Part shown: positions 19,646 to 30,466 of the stretch, piece after piece | Position numbering within the stretch: position 1 is the stretch's first letter | Layout: every line of letters begins with the position of its first letter | Assembly: GCA_014529385.2 (NCBI GenBank) | Contig: CM043970.1 | Location: forward strand, 64,746,496 to 64,810,495 | Direction of reading: 5' to 3' | Length of the DNA: 64,000 bases | Source of the DNA: Adiantum capillus-veneris | Taxonomy: Eukaryota; Streptophyta; Polypodiopsida; Polypodiales; Pteridaceae | The notes under the pieces: generated by a model | Database searches by the model: none | Told to the model about the DNA's origin: nothing | The model's input: the letters and a program-made list of their open reading frames with translations, nothing else | Translations under genes and position numbers: made by a program

Positions 19646-20415
19646 CTGAAAGGAATCTTCTTCTTTGTCAAGTCATAAAGTGGTCCTGCTACATGAGCAA
19701 ATCCTCGAACAAACCTTCGATAATACGAACATAATCCCAGGAAACTACGTACATCATGTACCGTAGTGGGAATAGGCCAATCTTCTACCACTCGGATCTT
19801 GGCAGGATCCATACTCACTTGATTGTGAGAGACTATATGGCCGAGATAGTGTATCTCTGAGAGAAAGAACTCACTCTTCTTTGCATTCACATGCAACTCA
19901 TGCTTTCGCAATTCTTGAAACACTAAGTCCAAGTGCTTCCGATGTTCCTCTTCTGACTTAGAGAAGATGAGTATGTCGTCAAAGAATACTCCCGTAAAAG
20001 CTCGATACGGGCTGAAAATGCGGTCCATCATGCGATTGAACGTCGCAGGAGCATTTGTGAGGCCGAAAGGCATTACCAAAAATTCATATAGTCCAAAGGT
20101 TGTGCGGAAAGAAGTCTTGTGGACATCCTCAGGGGTGATCCGTATCTGGTGATACCCACTCTTTAAGTCTATGCGACTAAAGACACTTGCACCCTGCAAC
20201 TTATCAAGTACATCATCAATCCGAGGGATCGGAAAGCGATTCTTGATTGTGATCTTGTTTAAAGACCGATAGTCTATGCACATTCGAAACGTGCCATCTT
20301 TCTTCTGCACCAGTAGAACTGGAGAGCAGTAGGGTGAAGCACTTGGTCATACTAACCCTTTCTCTAGAAGCTCGTTGACTTGCTTCAAAATTTCCTCTTG
20401 CTGAGCAAGACTCAC
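19597..20415 (-). pseudogene. pol: E5 pol, reverse transcriptase
   Basis: It is open from 20310 to 19597 with all RT motifs: [60 protein letters not shown] (catalytic FFDD), IHYLGHIVSHNQVSMDP, VRSFLGLCSYYRRF. Just upstream (20416-20311), two stops (TAG and TGA) separate it from the gag-protease stretch, which otherwise is in the same frame. Confidence 0.93.
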
Positions 20416-22404
20416 CTAATAAGGGGGTTGATTGGGAGGCGAGCTACCCGGTATGAGATCTATGCGGTGATCTTCCGGGCGTACCAGAGGGAGTTCATCA
20501 GGAAGTGTTTCCGTGAAACAATCCTTGTACTTTTCAATAAATTGAAGACCCTTAATTTCCAAACTAGAGAGAGAGTCCCTACTAGTTTTATCCTTTGCAA
20601 AAATCAAGTAAGCAGAAACACACTTCTTCATTTCTTTCTTAATGGAGATATGGCTTACAATTGGGAATTGCCAATCTCCTACATAAGCTTGAATCTTTAT
20701 TTTCTTACCCCCCTGATCAAAAGTGAGGGTCTTTTCCCCATAATCGGGAATAGGTGTCATGTGAAAGTGCCATGGTATACCCAAGATGATATCACATCCC
20801 TCGATGGGTGCCATCAAAAATGATTCGCAGTCCTTGTACTCGCCAATCCAAAGATTGAGCTGTCCTTGCACGGGAGTTGCATTGGTTGTCAACCCCTCGA
20901 ATGCTGATCCGGATGTAACCGGTGTGCCAAGCTTAGCCGGTGTGAGGCACAAACATTCCGCAGTATCCAGGGAGATGAAGTTATCCGTGGATCCTGGATC
21001 ATAAAGAATCAGTACTCGCTGGTTGTTCAAAGACCCCCAGCCCTTCAGAAGTTGACGCTTCCCTTTCTCCATTTGTGTGTTTCCTTGAACATCTGGAATG
21101 GAGTTCGAGCTTGGTGGTGCGGGTTCCTTCCTTGCTTTCTCTTGCCTCGTAGAGGCTTGCTCTTGCCATTGCTGCTTTAGCGGGCAGTCCGGTTTCATAT
21201 GTCCTTTCTCGCCACAGTAGAAGCATCTTCCTTCCTCTCTAAAAGTTTGAAGTTGAGTAGGAGAAAGGTACTTAGTTCGCTTGCCAGTGCCCTCTGGCTT
21301 CTTAGAATGATCATAGTCTCTAGATGGAGGACGTTTTCTTCCTTGGCCCCCTTGGTCATCGTAGACCCCTCTTTGTCTTGCACGGTAAGTGCTATGCTCC
21401 ATCTTTCTGGGCGTCCCAGTTGAGTGAAAATCCTCAGCAATGATTGTTGACTCCATCATCCTCTGAAGAGTATCATGCGGATACACCTTCATACTCTTTC
21501 GAAGATGCGGTTGGAGACCCGCTTCAAACTTTCGTTTCTTTTCCTCGTCGGCAATCTTCATGAAGGGAGTGACCTTCAGAAGAACCGACCAATACTTGTC
21601 CACATAAGTCGTTACTCTTTCATGTTCCTACTGGGCAAGCTAGTCCCATTCCTTCCGTATGTCCTGCTCGAAGTCAGGTGGAAGAAATTGTTCATAAAAT
21701 TCAGATTTAAAGCTCTCCCAAGTTCTGGCCTGAGAACCTTCCAGAATCTTGGCTAACCACCAATTGCTTGCCGTTTCCTTGAGGTGCATCCCCACATGGC
21801 GTAATTTGGATTTTTCTGTGAAGTGCCCATTGGTAAAGGCGACTTCAAACTGTCTGATGAAGGACAGTGCTTTGGAGATGTCTCTCCGTCCGTTGTAGGT
21901 TTCGAACTTGATGTCCTTGTCGCCTAATTTGAAGACTCTCATGCGATGTTGAGACTTGCGACCTTGCTTCTTAAATCGAGGCTTATCTTTAGGTTGATGT
22001 ATGGTAGTGGCGGTAGTAGCTGCTTCCTTCTTCTGACGAGATGTCTTCTGACGAGATGATCGAGAAGTAGAAGTATAATCAGGAGAGTAAGATGGAGATG
22101 AGATAGAGATAGCCTTGCTCTCGTCTAGCAGAGAGAGCGCTTTTTCCTGGCCTTTCCTTGAAGTAGGCCGTTCATTCCGATCCGAAGATTCTTTGTGCAC
22201 CTCGGCATGTGCTTTTTCTCTTGCCTCCTGTGGTCTCACGCCAACAGTGTTGTCTGGATGCTTGGCTGCATCAGTTCCATTCGTTTTTTTCATTCCGCCC
22301 AAAAGCTTTTGGACGTCTGGCAGCAGTAAAATTTGTTGCAACTCCGCAAGCTGAGCTTGCACTTGTTGAAGCTCCTCTTCAACGCTTCTCCCTTGGCTCG
22401 ACAT
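20416..22404 (-). pseudogene. gag-pol: E5 gag and protease
   Basis: Gag starts at ATG 22404 (MSSQGRSVEEELQQVQAQLA, coiled coil), with a basic/serine linker and the gag core (YNGRRDISKALSFIRQF, ASNWWLAKILEG, FYEQFLPPDFEQDIRKEWD). A TAG at 21640-21642 is the only stop before the frame resumes. A knuckle CFYCGEKGHMKPDC follows. The protease reads LILYDPGSTDNFIS, so the D-T/S-G motif has Pro at its second position. The frame is open to 20416 (GSSPPNQPPY). Gag, protease and RT share one frame. Confidence 0.88.
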
Positions 22405-22461
22405 GGTTCTTCCCGTTCTTCCCGGAATCGTCCTTCTTTGCAGAGAAAGAGAGGAGTCCGA

Positions 22462-22474
22462 CCTCTGATACCAC
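22462..22474 (-). promoter_or_regulatory. E5 primer binding site
   Basis: The plus strand CCTCTGATACCAC gives GTGGTATCAGAGG on the minus strand: a G spacer and then TGGTATCAGAG(G), matching the initiator tRNA-Met 3' end except the last base. It lies directly beside the LTR end TGTCACAAAACGG. Confidence 0.9.
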
Positions 22475-23661
22475 TGTCACAAAACGGGAGCGTACACGAG
22501 CACTTGAAAATCTGAAATTTAAAATACTTTGCAAATGTGAGAGAAGGGAGAAGATCGACACAGTATTGGGGACCAGAAGATGGGTTGGTCCCCCCCCCCG
22601 TTAAGAGTATTCTTTTATTCAGGGAGAATTCGTATACAAGCACGAGAACCCGAGGAAACCCCTCCGTTCTGTAATCTTAGACCCGAAGGTCGTGCTTTCC
22701 CGTAAAGGGCTTAGGCGCGAAGCCGTACTTTCCCGAAAGGGATTTAGGAGTGAAGCCGTACTTCCCGTGAAGGGCCTTCCCGTAAGACGGGAGATTCCTG
22801 CAAAACAAACCACACAAACACGCGACAACAATTCGTATGGTGAATCCACAATAGATACCTGTCGCTCTTGCGCGGGAAAAGCGACTTCCGTGCTTCGTAG
22901 TCTTGCGATCTCTTGCGGCAGAGTCTTCTCTTGCTGATGTTGGTACCTCCCGTGAGTGAGGGCATGTGGTGCTTTTATAGCTCCTTGGCCACTGCACGAA
23001 TAACTGCTCGCATAGAGATCGCGGCCGTTTTTTTTTTTTTTGCGCTGTTCTATCTGAAATAGGGAGAGAGAATTCGCTGGTTGGTTTTGTTGCTTTATCT
23101 TCTAAGTGGCTGCCCACTTATTAAGTGGGCGGCCGGCATATTTTAAAATTGGTCTGAACCTGCCAAAAACTCAATAAAACCTTATAAGTTAAAACCAATG
23201 CATTTAACAACACTTCCCAAGCGTCCCTGGATGCAACCACATGCACGAATGCAATGCAAACATAGATTCCTCGCGGGAAAGCGTCTGCCTTCCCGCGATT
23301 GTTCCTGCTTTTCGTAAAAAGCTTCATTGAAGCCGTCTTTATTCTTGTGCTTGCGTTCTTACGCGTATTTTCTTACTCAGTTCGGATTTCCTCCTTAGCC
23401 TACGGGATGCCCCTTACTGATGCACCCGTCACCCATCATGTGACACATCACGGGCACTCATAACCCGGCCCTTTCCACCGAACTTACGGAAACTCCTTCG
23501 CGATGTTTACCGTCACCCATCAAATGACACATCAGAGTTGTCCATTCCTGATGGCAGTTCCTGTAGCTACAATCTTTTAACAGTTCTTAGTGCACATAAT
23601 AAAATATCCTAAAAAAAGAGATTTAATCATTAAAAATAAGAAAATAGTCCAATTAGCAACA
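22475..23661 (-). repeat. E5 5' LTR (right copy, 1187 bp)
   Basis: It starts TGTCACAAAACGG on the plus strand and ends ATTAGCAACA. It is highly similar to 16409-17697, with one fewer unit in the CCCGTAAGGG minisatellite and a single T-run at 23028-23041. Both LTRs share an AT-rich segment near their element-start end (AAAATAAGAAAATAGTCC). Confidence 0.92.
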
Positions 23662-24474
23662 TCCCTCTCTCTCCCCTATGGTAGTATGTTATGCCCCTCT
23701 AGTGGGCTTTTCAATTGACCAATGTACAGTTGTGTGGGTTCATGCGCGATTGCCGAGGCAAGAGCCTCTTGCACAGGTACTGGATTAGCTAGCGGCTAAT
23801 CCCCCGCAGGTACAGGTGAATTCGGAGAGGTTTCCGATTCAAAGGGCAAGTAGCCCTACAGGTGCGGGAGCTCGAGGACTTGCTACGGATGCGACCGGCA
23901 CGCGAAACGGAGCCCGAAACATTAAATTAAAGCCTGCTGTGTATTTTTGCAGGTTTAGGGTTTTGGCCCTAAACGGACCCTAATACCCCCAGGAGGTTCG
24001 GGGACGCGAGGGGACCGCTGTACAGGTGATCTGGCGCATTTTCAGGGCTGAAAACAGAGAATTCAGCGTACTGCAGATCCTCGCCAGGTCTTGCAAAGTG
24101 CCCGTATGCATCGGGAAAGTCATTCAATGCGTGGAAATACTGACTGTGAAGGGTCCTAGTACAGTTATGCTGCCGAAATCGGGCCGGAACAGTTGAAATT
24201 CAGCCAAGCTTGTGCGGGACAGCTTGTAGGGAACCACAGCGTTTATTCCCTCTTTTAAAGAATAAAGAAATACCGAAAGGGGCGCCTAAGTTAGGGGCCA
24301 ATCTAGTGTCGGTCTACTCATACAGGTGCAATCTAGCAGCCTGTATCCCTTTCCCCTTTGTTGAGTCTTGAAAGAACAGGTAAAGTGGGCAACAAATTAA
24401 ATGGGTGAAAGCAAATAAGGTTTAAGTCTAAAGTCTACCGCCCTTTTTGGATTGAACAGGCCGGTTTCACCTTG

Positions 24475-24561
24475 CCACGTCAACGTATCGGCGCATTTCA
24501 CGGGACTTCTCAACAGAGTGTGTGTGTGTCCGAGAGCCTGCCATGTTACCAGTTTGTGACT
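24475..24561 (-). repeat. E3 3' LTR, inner part
   Basis: The LTR resumes after E4's CCTTG duplication with CCACGTCAACG, runs through GTGTGTGTGTCCGAGAGCC and ends CAGTTTGTGACT beside the purine tract. The same sequence ends the E3 5' LTR near 35010. Confidence 0.85.
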
Positions 24562-25134
24562 TACCCCCCTCTTGAAAGAATTGTAATCGCCCTCGATTAC
24601 GCCTGCAAAACACACAGAGGCCATAAACTGTCTTAGTAGACACTGACTATTAGTCTTGACGCACTAGACACGACACATCTAGCACTTGTACAAAGCGACA
24701 ATCACATCACAGGACATCACTTGACAAATCAAAGACAAATTCATTCCAAATCTCAGACCATGACCAATCGGCAACGTATTTAGTGATCGCATCTAGATAC
24801 GTTTCGGACCTCACGGATGCTCGATTAACTAATCCTTATTGCAATCATGTCTATATAGATTTATGAGACCAAAATGTTGCAATCATTTCATCTTCTAGTT
24901 CGTGCAATCAAACAAGTCAAGTACAAATCAATCATATTCATTGTCGGGAATTCTAGTTGTAAAGTCATACAACAGAATACTACTCAACCCTTTAGTATCC
25001 TTGAAACCCACAGTGGACATCAGTGACTCTAACCAAAATCAAGGTAATCCGTTGACAAATGAGCGGAGTGACTCCCCTCTTGTGCAAACACGCTGCACTA
25101 GATTCACCCTCGTTGAAGTCAGGGTTCTATCCGA
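24562..25134 (-). other. E3 3' untranslated region with polypurine tract
   Basis: The tract TTCAAGAGGGGGGTAA (minus strand) lies at 24562-24577. The rest, to about 25134, matches the equivalent region of E7 (35664-36240): ATTGTAATCGCCCTCGATTA, then GACACTGACTATTAG. No ORF is visible. It is long for an untranslated tail, and its conservation between E3 and E7 suggests it is a standard part of this family. Confidence 0.75.
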
Positions 25135-25290
25135 GTAGACTATGCTAAAGTGAATGCTTCAATGTAAATTTCGGAGTATCTGCTAGGTCCTCCTCCATCC
25201 ACTTCGCATCCAATGCAGGATAGTTCTTGAACTTAACCAAGAACCGCCTAATCACTTTACCTTTTATCTTTTTGTTTTTGTGTGCTAAAA
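25135..25290 (-). pseudogene. pol: E3 pol, chromodomain distal half
   Basis: The minus-strand reading matches E7's FLVKFKNYPALGVKWMEEEDL: here RRFLVKFKNYPALDAKWMEED then a short tail. It is cut at 25290 by E6. The other half of the domain continues at 29920. It is followed by the 3' untranslated region. Confidence 0.78.
25286..25290. repeat. Target-site duplication of E6, left (TAAAA)
   Basis: TAAAA precedes E6 and CAAAA (29920-29924) follows it, one transition apart. E7 has GTGCCAAAATCTG at the same coding position, so the original target was probably CAAAA. Confidence 0.85.
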
Positions 25291-26483
25291 TGTAAGGTGT
25301 AGCGGAAGTGAATGTTCATCTTGCTCAAGATGAGTGCTCGGAAATGTGCTCAAGGGTTCCTTTTACTTACGGAAGGGAGAGCCTTCCGTTCCTTTAGTAT
25401 GAGAGTGCAATGATCACAAACAAAGTGAATGCTACTGTGAATGAAGGTGATGAGAATGAGAGAGAGAGAGAAAAAAATTCGACACCAGACGGCTCTCAAA
25501 CCCTCCTCCAAGGGCCTCCCTCTCTACGGCGAGAGAGGTCTATGCTATTGATTGCACAAATCTGGTACAATGGTCTAGATGCAATGGACTTGCTGACGAT
25601 GTCGACGACAATGATGATGACGACGTGGACGGACTGAAATCACCAAAACGCTAACTTTTTGCTGATCTCTAACATTGTGGTGGCGAGGACGGCGATGGCG
25701 ACGACGCGACGACGATGCACTGAAAATGCATATGCTGAAAACTGCAGACAACGGACTGAATCCGAAAACGCTGGCTGATTTGACGGTATGGCAAGGATCT
25801 GCTGCGGGTAGGCGAGATCTGCGAGGCTAAGGGCTGAATCTACAGTGTCTAAGTGCTGGAAACTGAAAACGCTGATGTGCTTGGGCTGATCTGACGCCGG
25901 AATCTACAAACTCTAGGCTAAGTGCCGCAAACTGAAAACGCCAACCTGGATTTGCTACTGATGAAAACGCTAGGCTAAATCTGCTGCAGAAACATTGATG
26001 GAGGGAATTCAAATTCAAAAACGCTGGCTGAAAATCTGAAAAGCTGAAATCTGCAATCTTCTGTTGGCTGAAAAAATGCTAAGGCCTCCTGTCCGTCTTG
26101 CTGAGAAGGTGCACTGTAAGTTGCGGGAACTTCTTTGCCTCTTCTGCCAAAAAGTGCTAGCACAAAGTTTCTTTTATAGTAGCTTAGCAAATTTTCCCTA
26201 TTCAGTTTTCGAACAAAAGTCACTTATTAAATAATAAATGAAAAATGGATAAATTGGGAAAATGGGTTCTGTGGACTGTAAAATGCTCATGATGGGTACT
26301 GAATGTCATGTTGATGATCATGCTGCGTGCAACCAAAGGAAATGCAACTACTCTAAGTGCCTGGACATGCACGGCCTGCCCACAGGCTCACAAGGTGCTA
26401 GAACACTTCTTCGTAAGCTGACCTGAACCCTAGGACTAAAGTAGCTTGTCCACATGCACATAGGGTTAGATGTGCACGTGACA
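25291..26483 (-). repeat. E6 3' LTR (1193 bp)
   Basis: It shares with E2's LTR the start block (CTTGCTCAAGATGAGTGCTC, then GGAAGGGAGAGCCTTCCG), a GA microsatellite (25457-25470), at least six AAAACGC words between 25640 and 26035, and the end block (GTAGCTTGTCCAC, ATAGGGTTAGATGTGCACGTG). Elsewhere the two LTRs differ clearly, so E6 and E2 are different subfamilies. Confidence 0.9.
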
Positions 26484-26682
26484 TCCCCTCCTTTTCAAAG
26501 TGAGGTACTCGTACTGAGCTACATGGCTTTCTTGTAATCTACCAACAATCTTGGGTAATCTCTGAAAACTCTTCATCAACCCACACTGCCTCGTGGGTTT
26601 CTCGATCCTTGAACTTCAAAAAGTACTGTATGACTTGCTTCTTTGAGCCATGGCGAAACCGATGCAACAACACTTGCTCCGG
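26484..26682 (-). pseudogene. pol: E6 pol C-terminal tail and polypurine tract
   Basis: The minus strand encodes a chromodomain-like tail: HRFRHGSKKQVIQYFLKFKD, then ETHEAVWVDEEF. A stop separates it from the upstream integrase end at 26683. The tail ends in the purine tract GAAAAGGAGGGGA. This is the intact counterpart of the E1 tail at 13108-13259. Confidence 0.72.
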
Positions 26683-27336
26683 CTATATGACTTCAGCTTC
26701 ATCGATGATATCGGACTCTTCTTCTTTGGAAATGTCCTTTGGAGGTGTATCCTGAAACACTTTCAACCAAGAAACATGGAAAACGTTGTGCATTGACCAT
26801 GAGTTAGGCAATTGCAATTTCATAAAAACCTCATTGATCTTTTTAATGACAGGAAATAGACCATACATTCTGAAAGACAACTTAGGACACTTCTTTCCGA
26901 CTTGCTTAAGACGTTGCTTCATGATTCGTAAATAAACCCAATCCCCTTTCTTGATAGAAACATCCTGACGATGCTTGTTAGCCTGGTCATGAGTAAGACT
27001 ACTGAGCCTTGCTTAGCCGAAGCTTCACACTCTCAGAAATCTCATCCAATAACTGACTTTCAGCATTGGCATCAAGCATCGGACTGACCAACGAGTCAAA
27101 AGTGACTGGAAAGGACGTCCAAAAGCTGCCTCATATGGAGTTTTACCAATGCAGAGGAATAAGAGTCTTTCAAAATTGCTTGAACCAAAGGGAGATAGAG
27201 CTCCCAATGAGACTATTCATCATGCATATATGACTTCAAAACATCAAAAGCCAACTGATTGTAAATCTCTGTTTGACCATCTGACTGTGGATGAAAGACA
27301 ATGAAAAATTCAACTTAGTGTGCCAAAATTTTCAAA
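26683..27336 (-). pseudogene. pol: E6 integrase, C-terminal part
   Basis: Minus-strand pieces are LFENFGT, then (in a shifted frame) a DGQTEIYNQ-like catalytic Glu region near 27270, SYSSALVKLHMRQ-type linker sequence, and from 26922 an open stretch MKQRLKQVGKKCPKLSFRMY, LQLPNSWSMHNVFHVSWLK ending SDIIDEAEVI. It resembles E1's integrase more than that of E3, E5 or E7. Several stops and shifts are present. It is separated from the core by the insertion at about 27337-28275. Confidence 0.8.
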
Positions 27337-28065
27337 GAGTGCGCGTTGGCCTCTTCTTCAAGAATTCCTTCCTAGCTTCCAATGTAGGGAAATGTATAAT
27401 GAGTGCTCTTTCCTTGGAATTTCCTTTCTCATCACTTCCCTTGTTTCCCACTCTCCAACAAGCACCTGTGTGTGTGGTTCAGAATGCCCATGCGCTTCAA
27501 GAGTTCTTTCACTTCTTCTACTTTTCCAATGTCTTTGAGACATGTAACATGCACATGAAGGGCTCTAGTCTTCCTCTTTTGCTCCTCCTCAATTGTCATA
27601 TTGATGATAGTGGATGTTGGTGTGGTTTCATGCATCTTATCAATTTCTTTCCTTGATCCACTTTTCAGCTTTATCAACCTTCTCTTGTGTTTTGAATAGG
27701 TGCTCCGTCCATGAAGAGGTTGTTTGTGCCTACTTCTCTTCCTCTTCACGTAGAGTTTCCACTTGCCAGAGTTACTCGGAACACGGAATGGGAACGATGA
27801 TCGGGTCCTCGCGGAACGGGGGAACACCCGAGGGGTCCGGAATAGAAACGGTGCGGAAAGGGAGGCATAAAAAACATCCAAATAATGCAATCTTTAGCCA
27901 TGTGTGTTTAAATACAAGTAGTATGAGGCCATGGACTATGTGAGAAAGAGAGGGAGAGAGGGAGAAGAAGAGAGCTTGAGTGTTGATCCTCGTAGACTTG
28001 AAAGTTGAGACGACTCCAGAGATTCTTTAATCTTCAATAGCAAATGTATTTCGTGTAGGCTTCAC

Positions 28066-28143
<78 letters not shown>

Positions 28144-28275
28144 TGAGATAGTAGATACATAATATTTAGAGGCTAGAGCTTGTGGCAACCTTGTACATTA
28201 TCACTTGTGAAGGTATGGAGTGAGGAAAGAGGGAGGAGGGAGAGGGATTTACATTTTATAAGGGGCAGCGAAAAT
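27337..28275. mobile_element. Unclassified insertion of about 0.94 kb in E6 integrase
   Basis: The E6 integrase reading breaks near FTSNFWRA on the right side (about 28275) and resumes at LFENFGT on the left (about 27336). The sequence between is unrelated to pol. It includes a minus-strand ORF of 152 codons (27890-27432, no recognised family), a GGAACGGGGGAACA-rich stretch (27776-27860) and a 72-base GA repeat (28069-28140). No clear terminal repeats or target duplication were found, so the class is unknown. Confidence 0.6.
28069..28140. repeat. (GA)36 microsatellite
   Basis: An uninterrupted GA dinucleotide run of 72 bases, inside the insertion that disrupts the E6 integrase. A few imperfect GAGAGG units precede it at 27945-27975. 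Confidence 0.98.
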
Positions 28276-28930
28276 TTTGCCCGCCAAAAATTGGATGTGA
28301 ACTTAACATCCGGATGTGAAACAATTTACTTTGGCAAAACACAAAGGGAGTACCAATGCTTTATGAACAACCGTACTACATCTTGTGCGGTGATTGTGGA
28401 CTTACAAGAAATCAATATGCAAAACTTGCTGAAACGGTCAACAATTGTCAAACATTGAGTGTTTCTTGAATGCAAACTAGGTGGAAGATTAGTCACAAAA
28501 TCCATAGAAATGTTCTGAACAGGTCCATCGGGAATAGGCAGCGGAAGCAAGAGGCCTTGCTGCTTACCTTGAGGAGCTTTTACCTTTTGAAAAATGGTGC
28601 ACTGTGTGACATAACGAAACACATCCTTTCGCATTTTAGGCCAAAAAAGAATCTTTCTCGTTTCTCCAAAGTGGTGTCCATTCCCCTGTGTCCACTCGTG
28701 AGAGAGTCATGTGGATCATGCAATATGGTTGCCTTGAGAGAGGGAAACGCACATAGACGGTGACAAAAATACAACAAACCTTCACGAATGAGATAGTTTC
28801 TAGGCCCTTGGGAAGCAAGAGCCTGCAACCGTTGCTTACCAAACTCGGAATATGCATACTGGTTCTTCATGCTGTCGAAAGACACACCCTGAAGAGAAAC
28901 TGTGGATCTTCACTCAAGAGCTAGGATCTG
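28276..28930 (-). pseudogene. pol: E6 integrase, zinc region and core
   Basis: Minus-strand pieces 28885-28580 and 28634-28276 give HDPHDSLTSGHRG (His pair), MSHSAPFFK / QCTIFQKVKAP (the Cys pair region, with the first frame degraded), SMDFVTNLPPSLHSRN (Asp 1), [14 protein letters not shown], and then LPK, stop, IVSHPDVKFTSNFW (Asp 2 region, SDRD changed to SHPD). Frames change near 28600. The core is cut by the 0.94-kb insertion after NFWR. Confidence 0.82.
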
Positions 28931-29814
28931 TCCTTTGCGACTTAAGGCATCTGCAACGGGGTTAGCTTTACCAGGCACATACTCAATCAAACCTCCAAAT
29001 TGCTCAAAAAATTGTGACCACCGTACTTGGCGATCACTCCAATGTGCACTAGGCATAGACTAGAGCCACTTGAGGGCTTGGTGATCTGTGCGAACTGTGA
29101 ACTCTCTACCATACAGAAAATGCGTCCAATGCTTGAGAGAGTGAACGATAGACAGAAGTTCTTTGTCATAAACTGATTAGTTCTTTTCTGCACTATTTAG
29201 CTTCCGACTGAGGAATGCAACTGGACGGCCATGCTGCTAAAGCACAGCGCCTATGGCGACATTGCTGGCATCCGTCCATATCTCAAAGGGGTCATCCCAA
29301 GAGGTAAGGATAAGACACGATGCTTCTGTCACCGCAACCTTGAGAGCTAAAAAGGCCTCAATGGTTGCCTTGGGCAAATCCACGCATTGTCGGCGAGTCT
29401 TTATCCCTTTCAAAACATCTGTCATGGGTGCGGCAATGTGTGCAAAATTCTCTATGTGCGAACTATATGCTTGACATAAACCAAGAAAAGAACGCGCATC
29501 ATATACAGTTTTGGGCAATCCCAATCACATATCTGTTCCACTTTCGCGGGATCTAGCTTGAAGCCTTTTGCAGAAATGATATAACCCAGATAAGTAACTT
29601 CACTGAGGAGAAACTCAGATTTCTTAGCTACAATGTACAACTGACACTCATCCAAACGAATTAGAACCCTTTCTACATCCTTCTCATGTTGTTCCTACGA
29701 TGCAGAAAAAATGAGAATATCAATAAGAAAGATGAACATATGTACACCAACAATATCGCCAAAACGGCCTACCATGAGACGGTTAAATGTACACATGGTA
29801 CTTGTCAATTCAAA
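28931..29814 (-). pseudogene. pol: E6 RNase H and partial reverse transcriptase
   Basis: RT begins abruptly at about 29814 with CTFNRLMVGRFGDIVG, then MFIFLIDILIFS (FLDD changed to FLID, losing one catalytic Asp), VTYLGYIISAKGFKLDP and ARSFLGLCQAYSSH. RNase H follows: FEIWTDASNVAIGAVL, then about 29000-29170 the TDHQALKW-equivalent and ADALSRK-equivalent region. Frames change at about 29500 and again in RNase H. The N-terminal half of RT is deleted. Confidence 0.83.
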
Positions 29815-29919
29815 TTGCGCACAGGCTCACAAGGTACGAGAACACTTCCTAAGCTGACCTGAATCCTAGACCTGAAGTAGCTTGTCCACATGCACATAGG
29901 GTTAGATGTGCACGTGACA
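29815..29919 (-). repeat. E6 5' LTR remnant (about 105 bp)
   Basis: CACAGGCTCACAAGG through GTAGCTTGTCCAC to GCACGTGACA matches the last about 105 bases of the left LTR (about 26383-26483). It joins RT sequence directly, which marks the internal deletion breakpoint. It is followed by the CAAAA duplication. Confidence 0.88.
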
Positions 29920-30466
29920 CAAAATCTGTTCTGGAACGAGTATCTCCTCGCTTTCCTCGACTTTGGGTTGCTGATCTGGCTCCCCGTCATTGAGCACATC
30001 GCCTTTAAAAGGCTTCAATAGACGCACATGAAATGCATTGTGAATCTTCCAAGTATCCGACAGCTTCTGTCTATAGGAGTTTCTTAGGTGTGCCTTTTCA
30101 AAACATAAGAGCACCCACCCAATTGTCTTCCTTTAATTTCAAATCGTGATGGTGTCGATCTGTTGCCTTCTTGTGTCGTTTCTGAAATTTCGCTAAAGCC
30201 TCCTGGACCTTGGCAAATGCAGTGTCCAAGTCCCTCATGTACTGGTCGGCTTCAAAAATCTTATTTTTTGTGCTAAGGAAGGGTGGAACCTTCGAAGCAC
30301 CTTCAATGATCTCAAATGGCGCCTTCCCCGTCGAAGAGTGGATCGGGTTATTGTAGGCAAATTCCACCAAGGGCAAATTTTTTTCCCATTGAGTCTTCTG
30401 ATCAGAAATGTAAGACTTCAATAAATCCAGAACGATTGAATTTGCAATCTCAGATTGCCCGTCTGT
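29920..30466 (-). pseudogene. pol: E3 integrase C-terminus and chromodomain proximal half
   Basis: From 30421 on the minus strand: SYISDQKTQWEKNLPLVEFA, KAPFEIIEGASKVPP, KKATDRHHHDLKLKEDNW. A frame change near 30110 is followed by LRNSYRQKLSDTWKIHNAFH, LLKPFKGDVLNDGEPDQQ and EILVPEQIL, where E6 interrupts. Part of the YYGPFQI block present in E7 is missing (about 60 bases deleted near 30090). Confidence 0.85.

Larger units (their letters stand above)
16409..23661 (-). mobile_element. E5: full-length Ty3/gypsy chromovirus
   Basis: E5 has two LTRs (16409-17697, 1289 bp; 22475-23661, 1187 bp), a primer site GTGGTATCAGAGG at 22462-22474, gag, protease, RT, RNase H, integrase, chromodomain, and a purine tract AGCCAGAGGGA (minus strand) at 17698-17708. 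The flanking 5-mers are GCCCT (16404-16408) and TCCCT (23662-23666), one mismatch apart. Coding is broken by a few stops and frameshifts only, so it is among the better preserved elements in the window. Confidence 0.92.
15753..24469 (+). mobile_element. E4: solo LTR (about 1.46 kb) split by E5
   Basis: E4 begins TGTCACCAGCGTG and ends GGCCGGTTTCA, with 5-bp CCTTG duplications. Its own sequence is 15753-16408 plus 23662-24469. It holds no coding domain. At 24262-24302 it contains AAAGAAATACCGAAAGGGG followed by GCGCC and GGGGCCAAT, the same block found in the E3 and E7 LTRs but on the opposite strand. This supports an LTR identity and plus orientation. TACAGGTG-type words recur at about 23784, 23809, 23858, 24031 and 24321. 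Confidence 0.78.
25291..29919 (-). mobile_element. E6: gypsy element of the E2 LTR family, 5' part deleted
   Basis: E6 has a left LTR at 25291-26483 (1193 bp, ends TGTAAGGTG and GTGACA on the plus strand), the same polypurine tract as E2 at 26484-26496, then integrase, RNase H and part of RT on the minus strand. Near 29815 the RT reading stops abruptly and only the last about 105 bases of the right LTR remain (to 29919). Gag, protease, primer site and most of the 5' LTR are therefore deleted. A further insertion interrupts its integrase. Confidence 0.88.

Noticed and set aside
27432-27890. Minus-strand 152-codon ORF as a host gene
   Set aside because: No recognised domain, starts in a GGAACG-rich repeat, and lies in an insertion inside a dead integrase.
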